Assembly (NCBI RefSeq): GCF_001927245.1 | Contig: NZ_MJUX01000003.1 | Coordinates: forward strand, 124,001-188,000 | DNA: 64,000 nt | Origin: Acuticoccus yangtzensis | GTDB lineage: Bacteria; Pseudomonadota; Alphaproteobacteria; Rhizobiales; Amorphaceae | Direction of reading: 5' to 3' | In this document: piece by piece, positions 1-12,576 of the stretch | Layout of the letters: each line of letters starts with the position of its first letter | Position numbering within the stretch: the first letter of the stretch is position 1 | Notes under the pieces: generated by a model | The model's database searches: none | What the model saw: the letters and a program-made list of their open reading frames with translations, nothing else | Told to the model about the DNA's origin: nothing | Made by a program: the position numbers and the translations under genes

Positions 1-2
1 CC

Positions 3-1358
3 GACCATCTGTCCGGCTCGCACATGGTGTTCATCACCGCGGGCATGGGCGGCGGTACCGGCACGGGTGCGGCGCCGGTCGTTGCCCGTGTGGCGCGCGA
101 CCAGGGTATACTGACCGTTGGCGTGGTCACCCGGCCTTTCCAGTTCGAGGGTATGCGCCGTGCCCGTCTCGCCGAAGCAGGCATCGAGGAGCTGGCGCAG
201 CACGTCGACACGCTGATCGTCATCCCGAACCAGAACCTCTTCCGCATCGCCAATGCGCAGACCACCTTCGCCGACGCCTTCGCGATGGCCGACCAGGTGC
301 TCTATTCGGGCGTTGCCTGTATCACCGACCTGATGGTGAAAGAGGGCCTCATCAACCTCGACTTCGCCGACGTGCGCTCCGTCATGCGCAACATGGGCAA
401 GGCGATGATGGGCACCGGCGAGGCGTCGGGCGACAACCGCGCGATGCTGGCCGCCGAGGCCGCGATCTCCAACCCGCTGCTCGACGAGACCTCGATGAAG
501 GGCGCGCGCGGCCTTCTCGTCTCCGTCGTCGGCGGCAAGGACCTCACCCTGTTCGAGGTGGACGAGGCGACGACCCGCATCCGCGAGGAAGTGGACGACG
601 ACGCCAACATCATCTTCGGCGCGACCTTCGACGACTCTCTGGAGGGGATCATCCGCGTCTCCGTCGTCGCCACCGGCATCGACCAGGAGCCGGGCGAAGA
701 GGAAGACGACGAGCCGATGGACACGCGCGTTCTCTCCTTCGCCGGCCGCGCTGCGAAAGGCAAAGAGAAGGCGCCGGGTACCGCCGCCGCAGCGCTCGCC
801 GCGCCGGTCGAGGCCCCGCGTGCCGGCCCGGTGGAACTCGACCTCGACGAATTCGAGGCGAGCCTCGAGCCGATCGAGCATGCGGACGTGATCGAGGACG
901 AGGCGATGGACGCCCCGCTCGAGGAGATGGACGACTACGCCGAGCCGGCCCCGGCGCAGCTTCCGGCGCCGCGCGCTCCGGCCCGCGCCGAGGAGGAGCC
1001 CTATGAGGGCGGCAAGAACCGCTCGGTCGGGATCCTGCGCAGCCTGATGGGCCGTTCGCGCCGTGACGAGGGTGCGGCCGAGGAGTTCGAGCCGGTCGAG
1101 CCGCGCGCACAGCGCCGCCGCCAGCAGCAGCAGGCCCGTGGCCAACGTCCCGAGGCGCCGCGTCTGCCGGCTCCGTCCCAGGCGGAGTACGAGGACGAGG
1201 AACCCCGTCAGCGCCGCGCCCGTGGCCGCGCCGCCGATGCTCAGCCGCGCCGTCCGCGCCGCGACGAAGAGCCGGTGTCCCGTCAGCGTCCGGCCCAGCG
1301 CCCGGCGGATGACGACCAGCTCGAGATCCCGGCCTTCCTGCGTCGTCAGGCCAACTGA
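3..1358 (+). CDS. ftsZ: Cell division protein FtsZ (5'-truncated)
   Basis: Tubulin-like GTPase that polymerises into the cytoplasmic division ring. The window opens inside the gene, in frame from base 3; the N-terminal nucleotide-binding part is missing. Visible are the tubulin signature loop ([11 protein letters not shown]), the T7 synergy loop with NLDFADV, and the remaining globular domain to about base 700. A long acidic, then Arg/Gln/Pro-rich linker follows, ending in the conserved C-terminal peptide LEIPAFLRR that binds FtsA and other partners. The long linker is normal for alphaproteobacteria. It is followed by lpxC, the usual order at the end of the division cluster. The only oddity is the truncation by the window edge. 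Confidence 0.97.
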   Translation, partial: DHLSGSHMVFITAGMGGGTGTGAAPVVARVARDQGILTVGVVTRPFQFEGMRRARLAEAGIEELAQHVDTLIVIPNQNLFRIANAQTTFADAFAMADQVLYSGVACITDLMVKEGLINLDFADVRSVMRNMGKAMMGTGEASGDNRAMLAAEAAISNPLLDETSMKGARGLLVSVVGGKDLTLFEVDEATTRIREEVDDDANIIFGATFDDSLEGIIRVSVVATGIDQEPGEEEDDEPMDTRVLSFAGRAAKGKEKAPGTAAAALAAPVEAPRAGPVELDLDEFEASLEPIEHADVIEDEAMDAPLEEMDDYAEPAPAQLPAPRAPARAEEEPYEGGKNRSVGILRSLMGRSRRDEGAAEEFEPVEPRAQRRRQQQQARGQRPEAPRLPAPSQAEYEDEEPRQRRARGRAADAQPRRPRRDEEPVSRQRPAQRPADDDQLEIPAFLRRQAN

Positions 1359-1360
1359 GA

Positions 1361-1378
1361 AAAGCCGGGCGTGGCTTT
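1361..1378 (+). terminator. Short hairpin after ftsZ
   Basis: AAAGCC and GGCTTT arms (6 bp) around a 6-base loop start 2 bases after the ftsZ stop. There is no real T-run beyond the arm, so this may be only a weak terminator or an RNA 3' end. Confidence 0.4.
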
Positions 1379-1411
1379 CGCCCGCCCTCTCCTCTGGGGT
1401 AGGGGGATGCG

Positions 1412-2263
1412 ATGACGACAACCATCGCACCCCCCTTCCGCCGGCTCACCCGTGCGGTGTCTTTTTCTGGCGTCGGTGTCCATTCGGGCGCCGGCGTTTC
1501 TTGCGTCGTGGGGCCGGGCGACGACGGCATTCGCTTCCGCCGAACCGATACCGGCGGGGTGGTGAAGGCGTCCTGGCGCGGGGTCGGGGCGACGCGGCTG
1601 CAAACGGTGATCGAGGGGGAGGGGACGTCCGTCGCCACCGTCGAGCATCTGATGAGCGCGCTCGCCGCGCTCGGCGTGTGGAATGCCGAGGTGGAGATCG
1701 ACGGCGCCGAGGTACCGATCCTGGACGGGAGCGCCGCGCCCTTCCTGGCGCCTCTGGCGGAGGCGGTGGAGCCTGCCGAGGCGGGCCCGCACATCGAGGT
1801 GCTGCGCCCGGTCTCGGTGCGCGAGGGGCGGGCCTTCGCGGCGCTCCTCCCGTGGCCCGGGCGGCGGTTCGATGTCGGCATCGAGTTCCCGGACGCGATC
1901 ATCGGCAGCCAGCGCATGGTGTTCGACGTGGAGACGGGAGACTACGGGGCCGAGATCGCCCCGGCACGCACCTTCGGGCGGCTGAAGGACATCAAGCGCC
2001 TGCGCCGCCGGGGCTATGGGCGCGGGGCGTCGCTAGACAATGCCGTCGCGGTCGACGGGGCGCGGGTGGCGAACCCGGACGGTCTGCGCTTCGCCGACGA
2101 GTTCGCGCGGCACAAGCTGCTCGACGCGATCGGCGATCTGGCGCTGGCGGAGGCGCCCATCCGCGGCCTCTACCGCAGCCACAGGGGCGGGCACCGGCTG
2201 AATTATGCGCTGCTGCGCGCTCTGTTCAGCGCGCCGGAAAACTTTCAATTGTTGCTAAATTGA
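1412..2263 (+). CDS. lpxC: UDP-3-O-acyl-N-acetylglucosamine deacetylase LpxC
   Basis: Zinc amidase that carries out the committed step of lipid A synthesis in the cytoplasm, removing acetate from UDP-3-O-acyl-GlcNAc. The 283 residues show the two-domain LpxC fold motifs: TVEHLMSAL with zinc ligand His79, HKLLDAIGD with ligands His234 and Asp238, and GHRLN with the catalytic His261. Length is slightly below the usual 295-305. It sits 53 bases after ftsZ and before bamD, a standard alphaproteobacterial arrangement. The start is the ATG giving the usual short lead before the first domain. Confidence 0.96.
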   Translation: MTTTIAPPFRRLTRAVSFSGVGVHSGAGVSCVVGPGDDGIRFRRTDTGGVVKASWRGVGATRLQTVIEGEGTSVATVEHLMSALAALGVWNAEVEIDGAEVPILDGSAAPFLAPLAEAVEPAEAGPHIEVLRPVSVREGRAFAALLPWPGRRFDVGIEFPDAIIGSQRMVFDVETGDYGAEIAPARTFGRLKDIKRLRRRGYGRGASLDNAVAVDGARVANPDGLRFADEFARHKLLDAIGDLALAEAPIRGLYRSHRGGHRLNYALLRALFSAPENFQLLLN

Positions 2264-2372
2264 GACAATTGACGCAGGAGAGCAGCGAGGCATGGCCGCC
2301 GCCCCGGCAGGCTGTGGCGCTTGTCCGCTCACCTTGGTATCAGGACCGCTGTAGAGGTGTGGAGTTCTACAC

Positions 2373-3194
2373 ATGGTGATGCGTTTCGCTCAGGCCGCTT
2401 CGGCCCTTGTTCTCGTGATCGGTCTCGGTGCCTGCGGCAACCGGGTGACCGAGTTGGGATTTGACGAGCGTCCCGCCGACGAGCTCTACAACGAGGGCCT
2501 CGTCCTGATGAACTCGGGCGACTACCAGACCGCCCAGCTGAAGTTCGAGGAAGTCGACCGGCTTCACCCTTATTCCGAATATGGCCGCAAGGCGCAGGTG
2601 ATGCAGGCCTTCGCCAGCTACTCCCGCGGACGCTATACGGATGCGGCGGTGTCGGCCAAGCGCTTCCTGGCGCTGCATCCGGGCGATGCGGACGCGGCCT
2701 ATGCGCAGTACATCCTGGCGATGTCCTACTACAAGCAGATCCCCGACGTGACGCGCGATCAGGACGGGACCGAGCGCGCCATGGAAGCGTTCAAGACGCT
2801 GATCGACAAGTATCCCGATTCCGAATACGCGGACGAGGGACGGCGTCGCTATCGTGCCGCGCAAGATCAGATCGCGGGCCACGAGATGGAGATCGGCCGG
2901 TACTATCTGGAGCGCAAGGAGAACCTTGCGGCGATCAACCGCTTCCGGGTGGTTGTGGAGAAGTACCAGCGCACGAACCAGATCGAAGAAGCGCTGTTCC
3001 GCCTCACCGAATCCTATTATGCTCTCGGGCTGACGCAGGAGGCGCAGACAGCGGCCGCCGTCCTGGGCCACAACTTCCCGCAGAGCCGCTGGTACAAAGA
3101 CGCCTATTCCCTCCTCGAGACGGGTGGTTTCCCGCCGGAGGAAAACAAGTCGAGCTGGATCAGCCGCGCGTTCGACGGATTCAACGTCCTCTGA
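2373..3194 (+). CDS. bamD: Outer membrane assembly lipoprotein BamD
   Basis: Periplasmic, lipid-anchored TPR protein of the BAM complex that inserts beta-barrel proteins into the outer membrane. The N-terminus has a short basic region, a hydrophobic stretch and a lipobox LGAC with the acylated Cys near residue 23. TPR-like helical repeats follow (DELYNEGLVLMNSGDYQTA and further units). Length of 273 is normal for the family. A second in-frame ATG two codons downstream is an alternative start; GGAG lies about 10 bases upstream. It is followed by recN as in other alphaproteobacteria. Confidence 0.94.
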   Translation: MVMRFAQAASALVLVIGLGACGNRVTELGFDERPADELYNEGLVLMNSGDYQTAQLKFEEVDRLHPYSEYGRKAQVMQAFASYSRGRYTDAAVSAKRFLALHPGDADAAYAQYILAMSYYKQIPDVTRDQDGTERAMEAFKTLIDKYPDSEYADEGRRRYRAAQDQIAGHEMEIGRYYLERKENLAAINRFRVVVEKYQRTNQIEEALFRLTESYYALGLTQEAQTAAAVLGHNFPQSRWYKDAYSLLETGGFPPEENKSSWISRAFDGFNVL

Positions 3195-3281
3195 CGTGCC
3201 GCGGGCCGGACGCCTTGGGCGAACGGCGATGATGTCAACCGGGCGCCCTGTGTACGCGGTGCCTGTGCCACGAGGACACGT

Positions 3282-7239
<3,958 letters not shown>

Positions 7240-7260
7240 CGCGCCGCGCTGTCGACGGGG

Positions 7261-7296
7261 CGGGCCGGAAATCACAGCTTTCTCGGCCCGTTTCCC
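7261..7296 (+). terminator. Terminator-like hairpin after ligA
   Basis: Arms CGGGCCG and CGGCCCG (7 bp, extended by GAAA/TTTC inside) are followed by GTTTCCC. It lies 21 bases after the ligA stop and before the tRNA gene, so it probably ends the ligA transcript. Confidence 0.55.
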
Positions 7297-7343
7297 TTCC
7301 GGTCTTGATCCACCGGCCGGAACGAAGTAGGTCAGACCCCGAG

Positions 7344-7419
7344 GCGCCTGTAGCTCAGCTGGTAGAGCATTCGACTTTTAATCGAACGGTCTCGGGTTCG
7401 AGTCCCGACGGGCGTACCA
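7344..7419 (+). tRNA. tRNA-Lys (anticodon UUU)
   Basis: A complete cloverleaf of 76 bases with encoded CCA can be drawn by eye. The acceptor stem GCGCCTG pairs with CGGGCGT (with G-U at both 1-72 and 6-67). The D arm begins TAGCTCAGC, the anticodon stem TTCGA/TCGAA holds the loop CTTTTAA, and the T arm is TCGGG-TTCGAGT-CCCGA. The anticodon TTT reads AAA/AAG lysine codons. It stands alone between ligA and a convergent cytochrome b561 gene. No integrase is nearby. Confidence 0.96.
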
Positions 7420-7478
7420 AATTCCCCATCCGCCGTGCGGCGCCAGAGTAGAGCTGCCCCGGCATAAAGCGTCGACGA

Positions 7479-7504
7479 GGCGGCCTCTATTCCGGCCGCC
7501 CTTT
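7479..7504 (+). terminator. Hairpin terminator after tRNA-Lys
   Basis: GGCGGCC and GGCCGCC form a perfect 7-bp stem with an 8-base loop, followed by CTTTG. It lies about 60 bases after the tRNA and faces the convergent cytochrome gene, so it may serve both strands. Confidence 0.5.
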
Positions 7505-7580
7505 GCCGCGTCTCTCACCAGTGACGGTTGTCAGTGAGGGTGAGACGTAGCGGATCGCGATCCGAGGACGAAAAGCGGCC

Positions 7581-8069
7581 TTAGATCATCCGGCGGATGA
7601 GGCCGTCCTTCCACCAGAATTGATGCACCAGCGCTCCGGCCACATGCAGTCCGGCCAGGGCGAGAAGCACATTCGTGCCGACCTCGTGCACTTCGCCGAA
7701 AATTTCGGACGGGATGAAGTAGGCCGCGAGCCCGCCGAGCGGCAGCAGGATCAGCACAGCATAAAGGCCGATGTGCACGGCCTGGGCGAGGAGGCGCAGA
7801 GGAAGAGGTTCGTCGGCAGGGGCCTCGGGCGCTCCCACTTTGGCCCGCAGGCCCAGCCGCACCAGCGCCAGGACCAGCACCAGGACGCCGATCGCGATGT
7901 GTGCGGTGGAGGTCAGATTGAAGACGGGCTGACCCGTCTGCAGCGTCGCGTCGAACGCGTCGCCCATCTCCTCCTCGAAGACGAGATATTGGGCGAGAAG
8001 AAGAGCGACGACGGCCCAGTGCAGCACCTTCTGCAGCGCCGTGTAGGCTTCGGCCGGATGGTTGGACAT
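7581..8069 (-). CDS. Cytochrome b561 family protein
   Basis: Small inner-membrane di-haem b cytochrome of the bacterial b561 (CybB-like) type, probably passing electrons between quinol and a soluble or periplasmic partner. The 162 residues contain four hydrophobic segments and well-placed His residues: KVLHWAVV in helix 1, TAHIAIG in helix 2, QAVHIGLY in helix 3 and LAGLHVAGALVHQFWW in helix 4. The C-terminal VHQFWWKDGLI is typical of the family. The gene is monocistronic, convergent with the tRNA and divergent from the thioesterase gene at 8313. The physiological partner is unknown. Confidence 0.9.
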   Translation of the reverse strand: MSNHPAEAYTALQKVLHWAVVALLLAQYLVFEEEMGDAFDATLQTGQPVFNLTSTAHIAIGVLVLVLALVRLGLRAKVGAPEAPADEPLPLRLLAQAVHIGLYAVLILLPLGGLAAYFIPSEIFGEVHEVGTNVLLALAGLHVAGALVHQFWWKDGLIRRMI

Positions 8070-8312
8070 GGTGGACCCTCTCTGTCAGCACCGCCTGATG
8101 CATCGGTGTGCGGCGGGCGGTCGCAGTGTCTTTTCCGCCCTAATCCCATTTTTAGAAGTCTTCCAGTTACAAAGTATGATCGTTTCGTAATGTTGCGCGC
8201 GGCCGATCATCATGCGCATTGCCCGGCCGCCGCGGGTCGACGGCGGCGTCCGCTGCCCATAATCACTCAGCCTGAAGGCCGGCGGTCCGGTGAGCGAGCA
8301 GGGGAGAGCGAT

Positions 8313-9212
8313 ATGGCGGGCGCAGAGACGGCGGGCGTGCAGGCGGCAGCGGATCGGTCCGGCGAGGCGGGCCTCGTCGACACGCACAAAGGCTTCGTCG
8401 AGCGGTGGGAGTGCGACACCAACGATCACCTCAATGTGCGCTTCTATGCCAAGCGGTTTGACGAGGCGCTCGACATGCTGGCCGCGCTCCAGGGTGCCGC
8501 GCCGGTGAGGGTCACCTGCCGCCACGTCCGTTTCCACCGCGAGATGCGCGCCGACATTCTGACCCACGTGCGCAGCGCCCGCGTGGCCGGCGGCCCGGCG
8601 GACGGGCGCATCGTCCACCTGTTGGAAAATGCAGAGACGGGCGCAGTGGCGGCCGCCGCGCTCGACGATGTCGCGGCGCAGGACGGCGCGGGCGGCGGCG
8701 CGGCGCTGGCGGCGACGCCGCGCGTGGCGGCCGATATTGTGGCGGCGGCGATGCCCCGCAGCATCGGCCTGGCGCCCGCGGCACCGGAGGACGCGCTCGC
8801 CCGGCTTGCGCGCGGCGCCGCGACGATCTCCAACGTGCGCGTGGCCGATCCGCGCAGTTTCGACGCCGGCGGATCCTACCGGGCGTTCGAATATATCAGC
8901 GGGTTCAGCGACGGGGCGGCGCATGCGTGGTCCTTCGCCGGACTCACCAACGCCGTGCTGGCCGAGAAGAACTGGGGCCGCGTCGCCGTGGAGAGCAAGG
9001 TGACGGTGTTCAACCCGCCTCAGCCGGGCGCGGTCCTGCGGCAAATCTCGTGGGTGTCGGCCGTGGCGGAGAAGACGCTGCAGATCGTCCACCAGGTCGA
9101 CGATGCGCGCACCGGCACCATCGTCGCGCGCGGCGACTTCATCGGCCTCATCCTCGATTTTGCCACGCGCCGGGCAGCGCCCATGCCGGAGTTCGTGACC
9201 GCACCGGCCTGA
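8313..9212 (+). CDS. Acyl-CoA thioesterase-like, two hotdog domains
   Basis: Predicted cytoplasmic thioester hydrolase of the 4-hydroxybenzoyl-CoA thioesterase/FatB-like hotdog superfamily. The N-terminal half has the diagnostic WECDTNDHLNVRFYAKRFDEA segment with Asp and Asn/His in the usual active-site area. The second half (SNVRVADPRSFD to FIGLILDFATRR) repeats the fold more weakly, so the 299 residues look like two fused hotdog units. The frame stays open far upstream, but I chose this ATG because GGGGAGAG lies just before it and the upstream residues are not protein-like. Substrate is not predictable. Confidence 0.8.
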   Translation: MAGAETAGVQAAADRSGEAGLVDTHKGFVERWECDTNDHLNVRFYAKRFDEALDMLAALQGAAPVRVTCRHVRFHREMRADILTHVRSARVAGGPADGRIVHLLENAETGAVAAAALDDVAAQDGAGGGAALAATPRVAADIVAAAMPRSIGLAPAAPEDALARLARGAATISNVRVADPRSFDAGGSYRAFEYISGFSDGAAHAWSFAGLTNAVLAEKNWGRVAVESKVTVFNPPQPGAVLRQISWVSAVAEKTLQIVHQVDDARTGTIVARGDFIGLILDFATRRAAPMPEFVTAPA

Positions 9213-9243
9213 GGCCCTGCTCCGGCTCGAGGTTTGCCGCCGC

Positions 9244-9921
9244 TCAGACGGTGAGGCAGCCCATCAGTTCCAGGATCGCGGCGCCCACATCGTCGCCGCG
9301 GTTGAGCAGGCGATCGGGGTCGAGCGCGGTCATCGGCACGTCCGTATAGCCGTAGGTGACGCCGACGATGGGGACGTTCGCCGCCCGCGCCGTCATCACG
9401 TCCACCCGGCTGTCGCCGACGTAGACCGTGCGATCCACCGTGCCGCCCGCGTTGTCGATCGTCATCGTCAGGTGGCCGGGGTCGGGCTTGGAGACGGCGA
9501 AGGTGTCGGCCCCGGCGACGAAGCGGAACCGGTCCAGGAGGCCGAACGCGCTCAGAAGCGCCTTGGCGTTCGCCTCGCGCTTGTTGGTGCACACGGCAAG
9601 GCCGACGCCCGCCCCCTCCAGCGTGGCGAGCGCGTCCAGCATTTCGGGAAAGGGGCGGCTCAGCTTGGCGATCCGCTCGCCATAGTGGGAGAGGAATTCG
9701 GCGTGACAGGCGTCGATCTCGGCGTCGGGGAGGGTGATGCCCGCCGCCAGCAGGGTCGCGTCGATCATCGCCCGCGCGCCCAGGCCGACATGGGGGAGAA
9801 GGTCGGCCGCCTTCATCGCGGGCACGCCGCGGCGGGCCAGAACCACGTTGGTGGTGTCGATCAGATCAGGGGCGGTGTCCACCAACGTTCCGTCGAGGTC
9901 GAAGACGGCCAGTCCGTTCAC
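9244..9921 (-). CDS. gph: HAD-family phosphatase, phosphoglycolate phosphatase-like
   Basis: Haloacid-dehalogenase phosphatase that would clear 2-phosphoglycolate produced by DNA repair. Motif I is VFDLDGTLVDTAPDL near the N-terminus, motif II is VCTNKREANAKALL, and motifs III/IV include VSKPDPGHL and YVGDSRVDVMTARAA. The frame extends to 9993, but a GTG at 9921 is preceded by GGGAGAA at good spacing and places motif I at the normal position, giving 225 residues as in other Gph proteins. It converges on the thioesterase gene. Confidence 0.87.
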   Translation of the reverse strand: MNGLAVFDLDGTLVDTAPDLIDTTNVVLARRGVPAMKAADLLPHVGLGARAMIDATLLAAGITLPDAEIDACHAEFLSHYGERIAKLSRPFPEMLDALATLEGAGVGLAVCTNKREANAKALLSAFGLLDRFRFVAGADTFAVSKPDPGHLTMTIDNAGGTVDRTVYVGDSRVDVMTARAANVPIVGVTYGYTDVPMTALDPDRLLNRGDDVGAAILELMGCLTV

Positions 9922-10055
9922 AATGAATTTCTCCCGTGCGATTCCGGGATAAACGTGGCAGACGGTCACGCCAAGAGCGTGGACGGCTTGCAAGTTGCGC
10001 CGTGACTTGCTTCAAGCGCGACGATATCGCCAGTAGACCGTTAGGGGTCCCCACG

Positions 10056-10568
10056 ATGCGTGTTCCCGCAATCGCCGTTGCCATCGCCATGTCCTTCGCC
10101 GCACCGGCGGTGTACGCGCAGACCGGCACACCACCGAGCACGGAAGACAACTTCACGCCCGAGCATCTCGCTCTGGCGCAAGACGTGGTCGACGCGACCC
10201 AGTCCGCCGCCACCTTCGACGACATTCTGCCGCGCGTCGCGCAGCAGCTTCAGGGCATCTTCACCCGCTCCAACCCGGCCATCGCGCCGCAGGTGGAAGA
10301 GGTGGTCTACGAGGTGGCGCTGGAGTTCGCCTCCCGCCGCGTCGAGCTCGCGCGCACCATTCAACTCGTCTGGGCTCGCCGCTTCACCGTAGAAGAGCTG
10401 CAGGAGCTGAAGGACTTCTTCACGTCGGGCACCGGCCAGAAGTTCGTCGCGCTGACGCCGTCGATCACCGCGCTCAGCGTCGGCGCCGCGCGCCAGTGGG
10501 AGCAGGAGCTGTCGCAGCAGATGCTGGACGAAGCGCGCAACCGGCTGGTCGCTTCGGGGGCGCTCTGA
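10056..10568 (+). CDS. Exported DUF2059-like protein
   Basis: 170-residue protein with a cleavable signal peptide (basic start, hydrophobic core, AVYAQ cleavage region). The mature part is helical and carries ARTIQLVWARRFTVEELQELKDFF followed by TGQKFVAL, the pattern of DUF2059 proteins, whose function is not established. It is likely periplasmic. The ATG chosen begins the signal peptide; the reading frame extends upstream without protein character. gor begins 4 bases after the stop, so the two are probably cotranscribed. Confidence 0.85.
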   Translation: MRVPAIAVAIAMSFAAPAVYAQTGTPPSTEDNFTPEHLALAQDVVDATQSAATFDDILPRVAQQLQGIFTRSNPAIAPQVEEVVYEVALEFASRRVELARTIQLVWARRFTVEELQELKDFFTSGTGQKFVALTPSITALSVGAARQWEQELSQQMLDEARNRLVASGAL

Positions 10569-10572
10569 TCCC

Positions 10573-11958
10573 GTGACCGACTTCGACTACGATCTCTTCG
10601 TCATCGGTGCGGGGTCGGGCGGCGTTCGCGCGGCCCGGATCGCGGCCGGTTATGGCGCCAAGGTGGCCATCGCCGAGGAACACCGCGTCGGCGGCACCTG
10701 CGTCATCCGCGGGTGCGTGCCGAAGAAGCTCATGGTCTACGCCTCGCAATTCTCCGAGGCCTTCGAGGATGCGGAAGGCTTCGGCTGGAGCGTCGGTGAG
10801 ACGAGCTTCGACTGGTCGCGCCTCATCGCGGCGAAGGATCGCGAGATCGATCGGCTGAACGCGATCTACATCCGCAACCTCACCAACTCGGGCGTGGAGC
10901 TGTTCCAGAGCCGCGCGGTGGTCGAGGGGCCGCATGAGGTGCGCCTCAGCGCCGAGGACCGTGTCGTCACCGCGCGGCTCATCCTGGTCGCGACCGGCGG
11001 CACACCCTGGCTCGACACCGAGCTGAAGGGCATCGAGCACGTCATCACCTCCAACGAGGTGTTCTACCTCAAGGACATGCCGAAGCGCGTCGTGATCGCC
11101 GGCGGCGGCTACATCGCCGTGGAGTTCGCGGGCATCTTCGCCGGGCTCGGGGCGGACACGACGCTGGTCTATCGCGGCTCCGAGATCCTGCGCGGCTTCG
11201 ACGGCGAGGTGCGCACCTTCGTGCGCACCGAGATGGAGAAGCGCGGCGTCAAGTTCGTGTTCAACGACGTGTTCACCGCCATCGACAAGGGGCCGGACGG
11301 CCTCACCGCCACCCTGCGCGGCGGCACGACGCTGGAGGCCGACCAGATCCTCTTCGCCACCGGCCGCCGCCCGGCCGTCGAGGGCCTGGGGCTGGAGGCC
11401 GTCGGCGTGGAGATGGACGCCGTCGGCGCCGTGAAGGTGAACCACGAGAGCCGCACCAACGTGCCGTCGATCTACGCGATCGGCGACGTGACCAACCGCG
11501 TGAACCTCACCCCCGTGGCGATCCGCGAGGGGCATGGGTTCGCCGACACCGTGTTCGGCGGCAAGCCGGTCCATGTCGACCACACGCTGATCCCGACGGC
11601 GGTCTTCTCGCAGCCTGAGATCGGCACCGTGGGGCTGACCCAGGAGGAGGCGGTGGCGGCCTTCGACGAGGTCGACGTCTACCGCTCCTCCTTCCGGCCG
11701 ATGCTGGCGACCCTCTCGGGGCGCGACGAGCGGATGTTCATGAAGATCCTCGTCGATGCCGAGACGGACAAGGTGCTGGGCGTCCACGTCGCCGGGCACG
11801 GGGCGGGCGAGATGGCGCAGCTTCTGGGCATCGCCGTGAAGATGGGCGCCACCAAGGCCGACTTCGACCGCACCGTGGCTGTCCATCCGACCGCGGCCGA
11901 GGAGCTCGTCACGATGCGCACCCCCTCGGAGCGCCTGCGCAGGGACGCCGCGGCTTGA
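10573..11958 (+). CDS. gor: Glutathione-disulfide reductase
   Basis: FAD-dependent enzyme that reduces glutathione disulfide with NADPH in the cytoplasm. Visible are the FAD-binding IGAGSGGVRAARIAA, the redox-active disulfide Cys43/Cys48 in GGTCVIRGCVPKK, the NADPH-binding GGGYIAVEFAGIFAGLG, and the C-terminal catalytic His-Glu region VHPTAAEELVTM. Length of 461 is normal. The start is GTG. In this genome the enzyme has an obvious extra job: it keeps glutathione available for the glutathione-dependent formaldehyde pathway about 11 kb downstream. Its stop overlaps the next start. Confidence 0.96.
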   Translation: MTDFDYDLFVIGAGSGGVRAARIAAGYGAKVAIAEEHRVGGTCVIRGCVPKKLMVYASQFSEAFEDAEGFGWSVGETSFDWSRLIAAKDREIDRLNAIYIRNLTNSGVELFQSRAVVEGPHEVRLSAEDRVVTARLILVATGGTPWLDTELKGIEHVITSNEVFYLKDMPKRVVIAGGGYIAVEFAGIFAGLGADTTLVYRGSEILRGFDGEVRTFVRTEMEKRGVKFVFNDVFTAIDKGPDGLTATLRGGTTLEADQILFATGRRPAVEGLGLEAVGVEMDAVGAVKVNHESRTNVPSIYAIGDVTNRVNLTPVAIREGHGFADTVFGGKPVHVDHTLIPTAVFSQPEIGTVGLTQEEAVAAFDEVDVYRSSFRPMLATLSGRDERMFMKILVDAETDKVLGVHVAGHGAGEMAQLLGIAVKMGATKADFDRTVAVHPTAAEELVTMRTPSERLRRDAAA

Positions 11959-12503
11959 CCTTCTCCGTTTTCGGCTACGGCTCGCTCGTCAATCGCGGTA
12001 CGCTGCCGCCGCACGTCTCTGCCGAGCCGGTGACGCTGAAAGGATGGCGCCGCGCCTGGCGGGCGACCAGCGTCGCGCATGCGGGCGGCGTGTGCGCCAT
12101 GTCGGTGGTGCCGGCCGAGGGCGAGGCGATCGACGGGCTCCTCGTCACCTTCGAGGACGATGTTCGCCCGGTGGTGGACGCGCGGGAATATCGCTACGAC
12201 GCGCTGGATGCGCCGTCGCTGGGCGACACCGCGATCATCTACCGCGCGAGCGCCGGCGTCGACCGCTTCGGCGATGCCGAGAATCCGATCCACCTGACCT
12301 ATGTCGACGTCATCGTTCAGGGCTTCCTGACAGAGTTCGGCATGGCCGGGGTGGAGCGCTTCATGGCCTCGACCGACGGCTGGCACGTGCCCGTGCTGAA
12401 CGACCGGGCCGCGCCGCGCTATCCGCGCGCGCAGCAGTTGACGGCGCAGGAGACGGCGCTTGTCGACCGTCTTCTGGCCGATGCCGGCGTGACCTTCCTC
12501 TGA
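11955..12503 (+). CDS. Gamma-glutamylcyclotransferase-like (AIG2 fold) protein
   Basis: 182-residue cytoplasmic protein that starts with the FGYGSLVN box typical of the gamma-glutamylcyclotransferase/AIG2 superfamily. GWRRAWRATS and VDAREYRYDAL follow, with a candidate acidic catalytic residue in the last segment. The start is TTG inside TTGA, overlapping the gor stop, which implies translational coupling. Pairing with gor suggests a role in glutathione or gamma-glutamyl amine turnover, but that is inferred from position only. Confidence 0.75.
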   Translation: MTFSVFGYGSLVNRGTLPPHVSAEPVTLKGWRRAWRATSVAHAGGVCAMSVVPAEGEAIDGLLVTFEDDVRPVVDAREYRYDALDAPSLGDTAIIYRASAGVDRFGDAENPIHLTYVDVIVQGFLTEFGMAGVERFMASTDGWHVPVLNDRAAPRYPRAQQLTAQETALVDRLLADAGVTFL

Positions 12504-12576
12504 TCTTTACCCGTCGTTAAGGCTATTCCGGCAGCGCCGATTGACGGCGGCCGCCTTCGGCATGAACAGGTGATTC

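Noticed and set aside
7344-7419. tRNA-Lys as an integration site
   Set aside because: No integrase, no repeat of the tRNA 3' end was found downstream, and flanking genes are ordinary.
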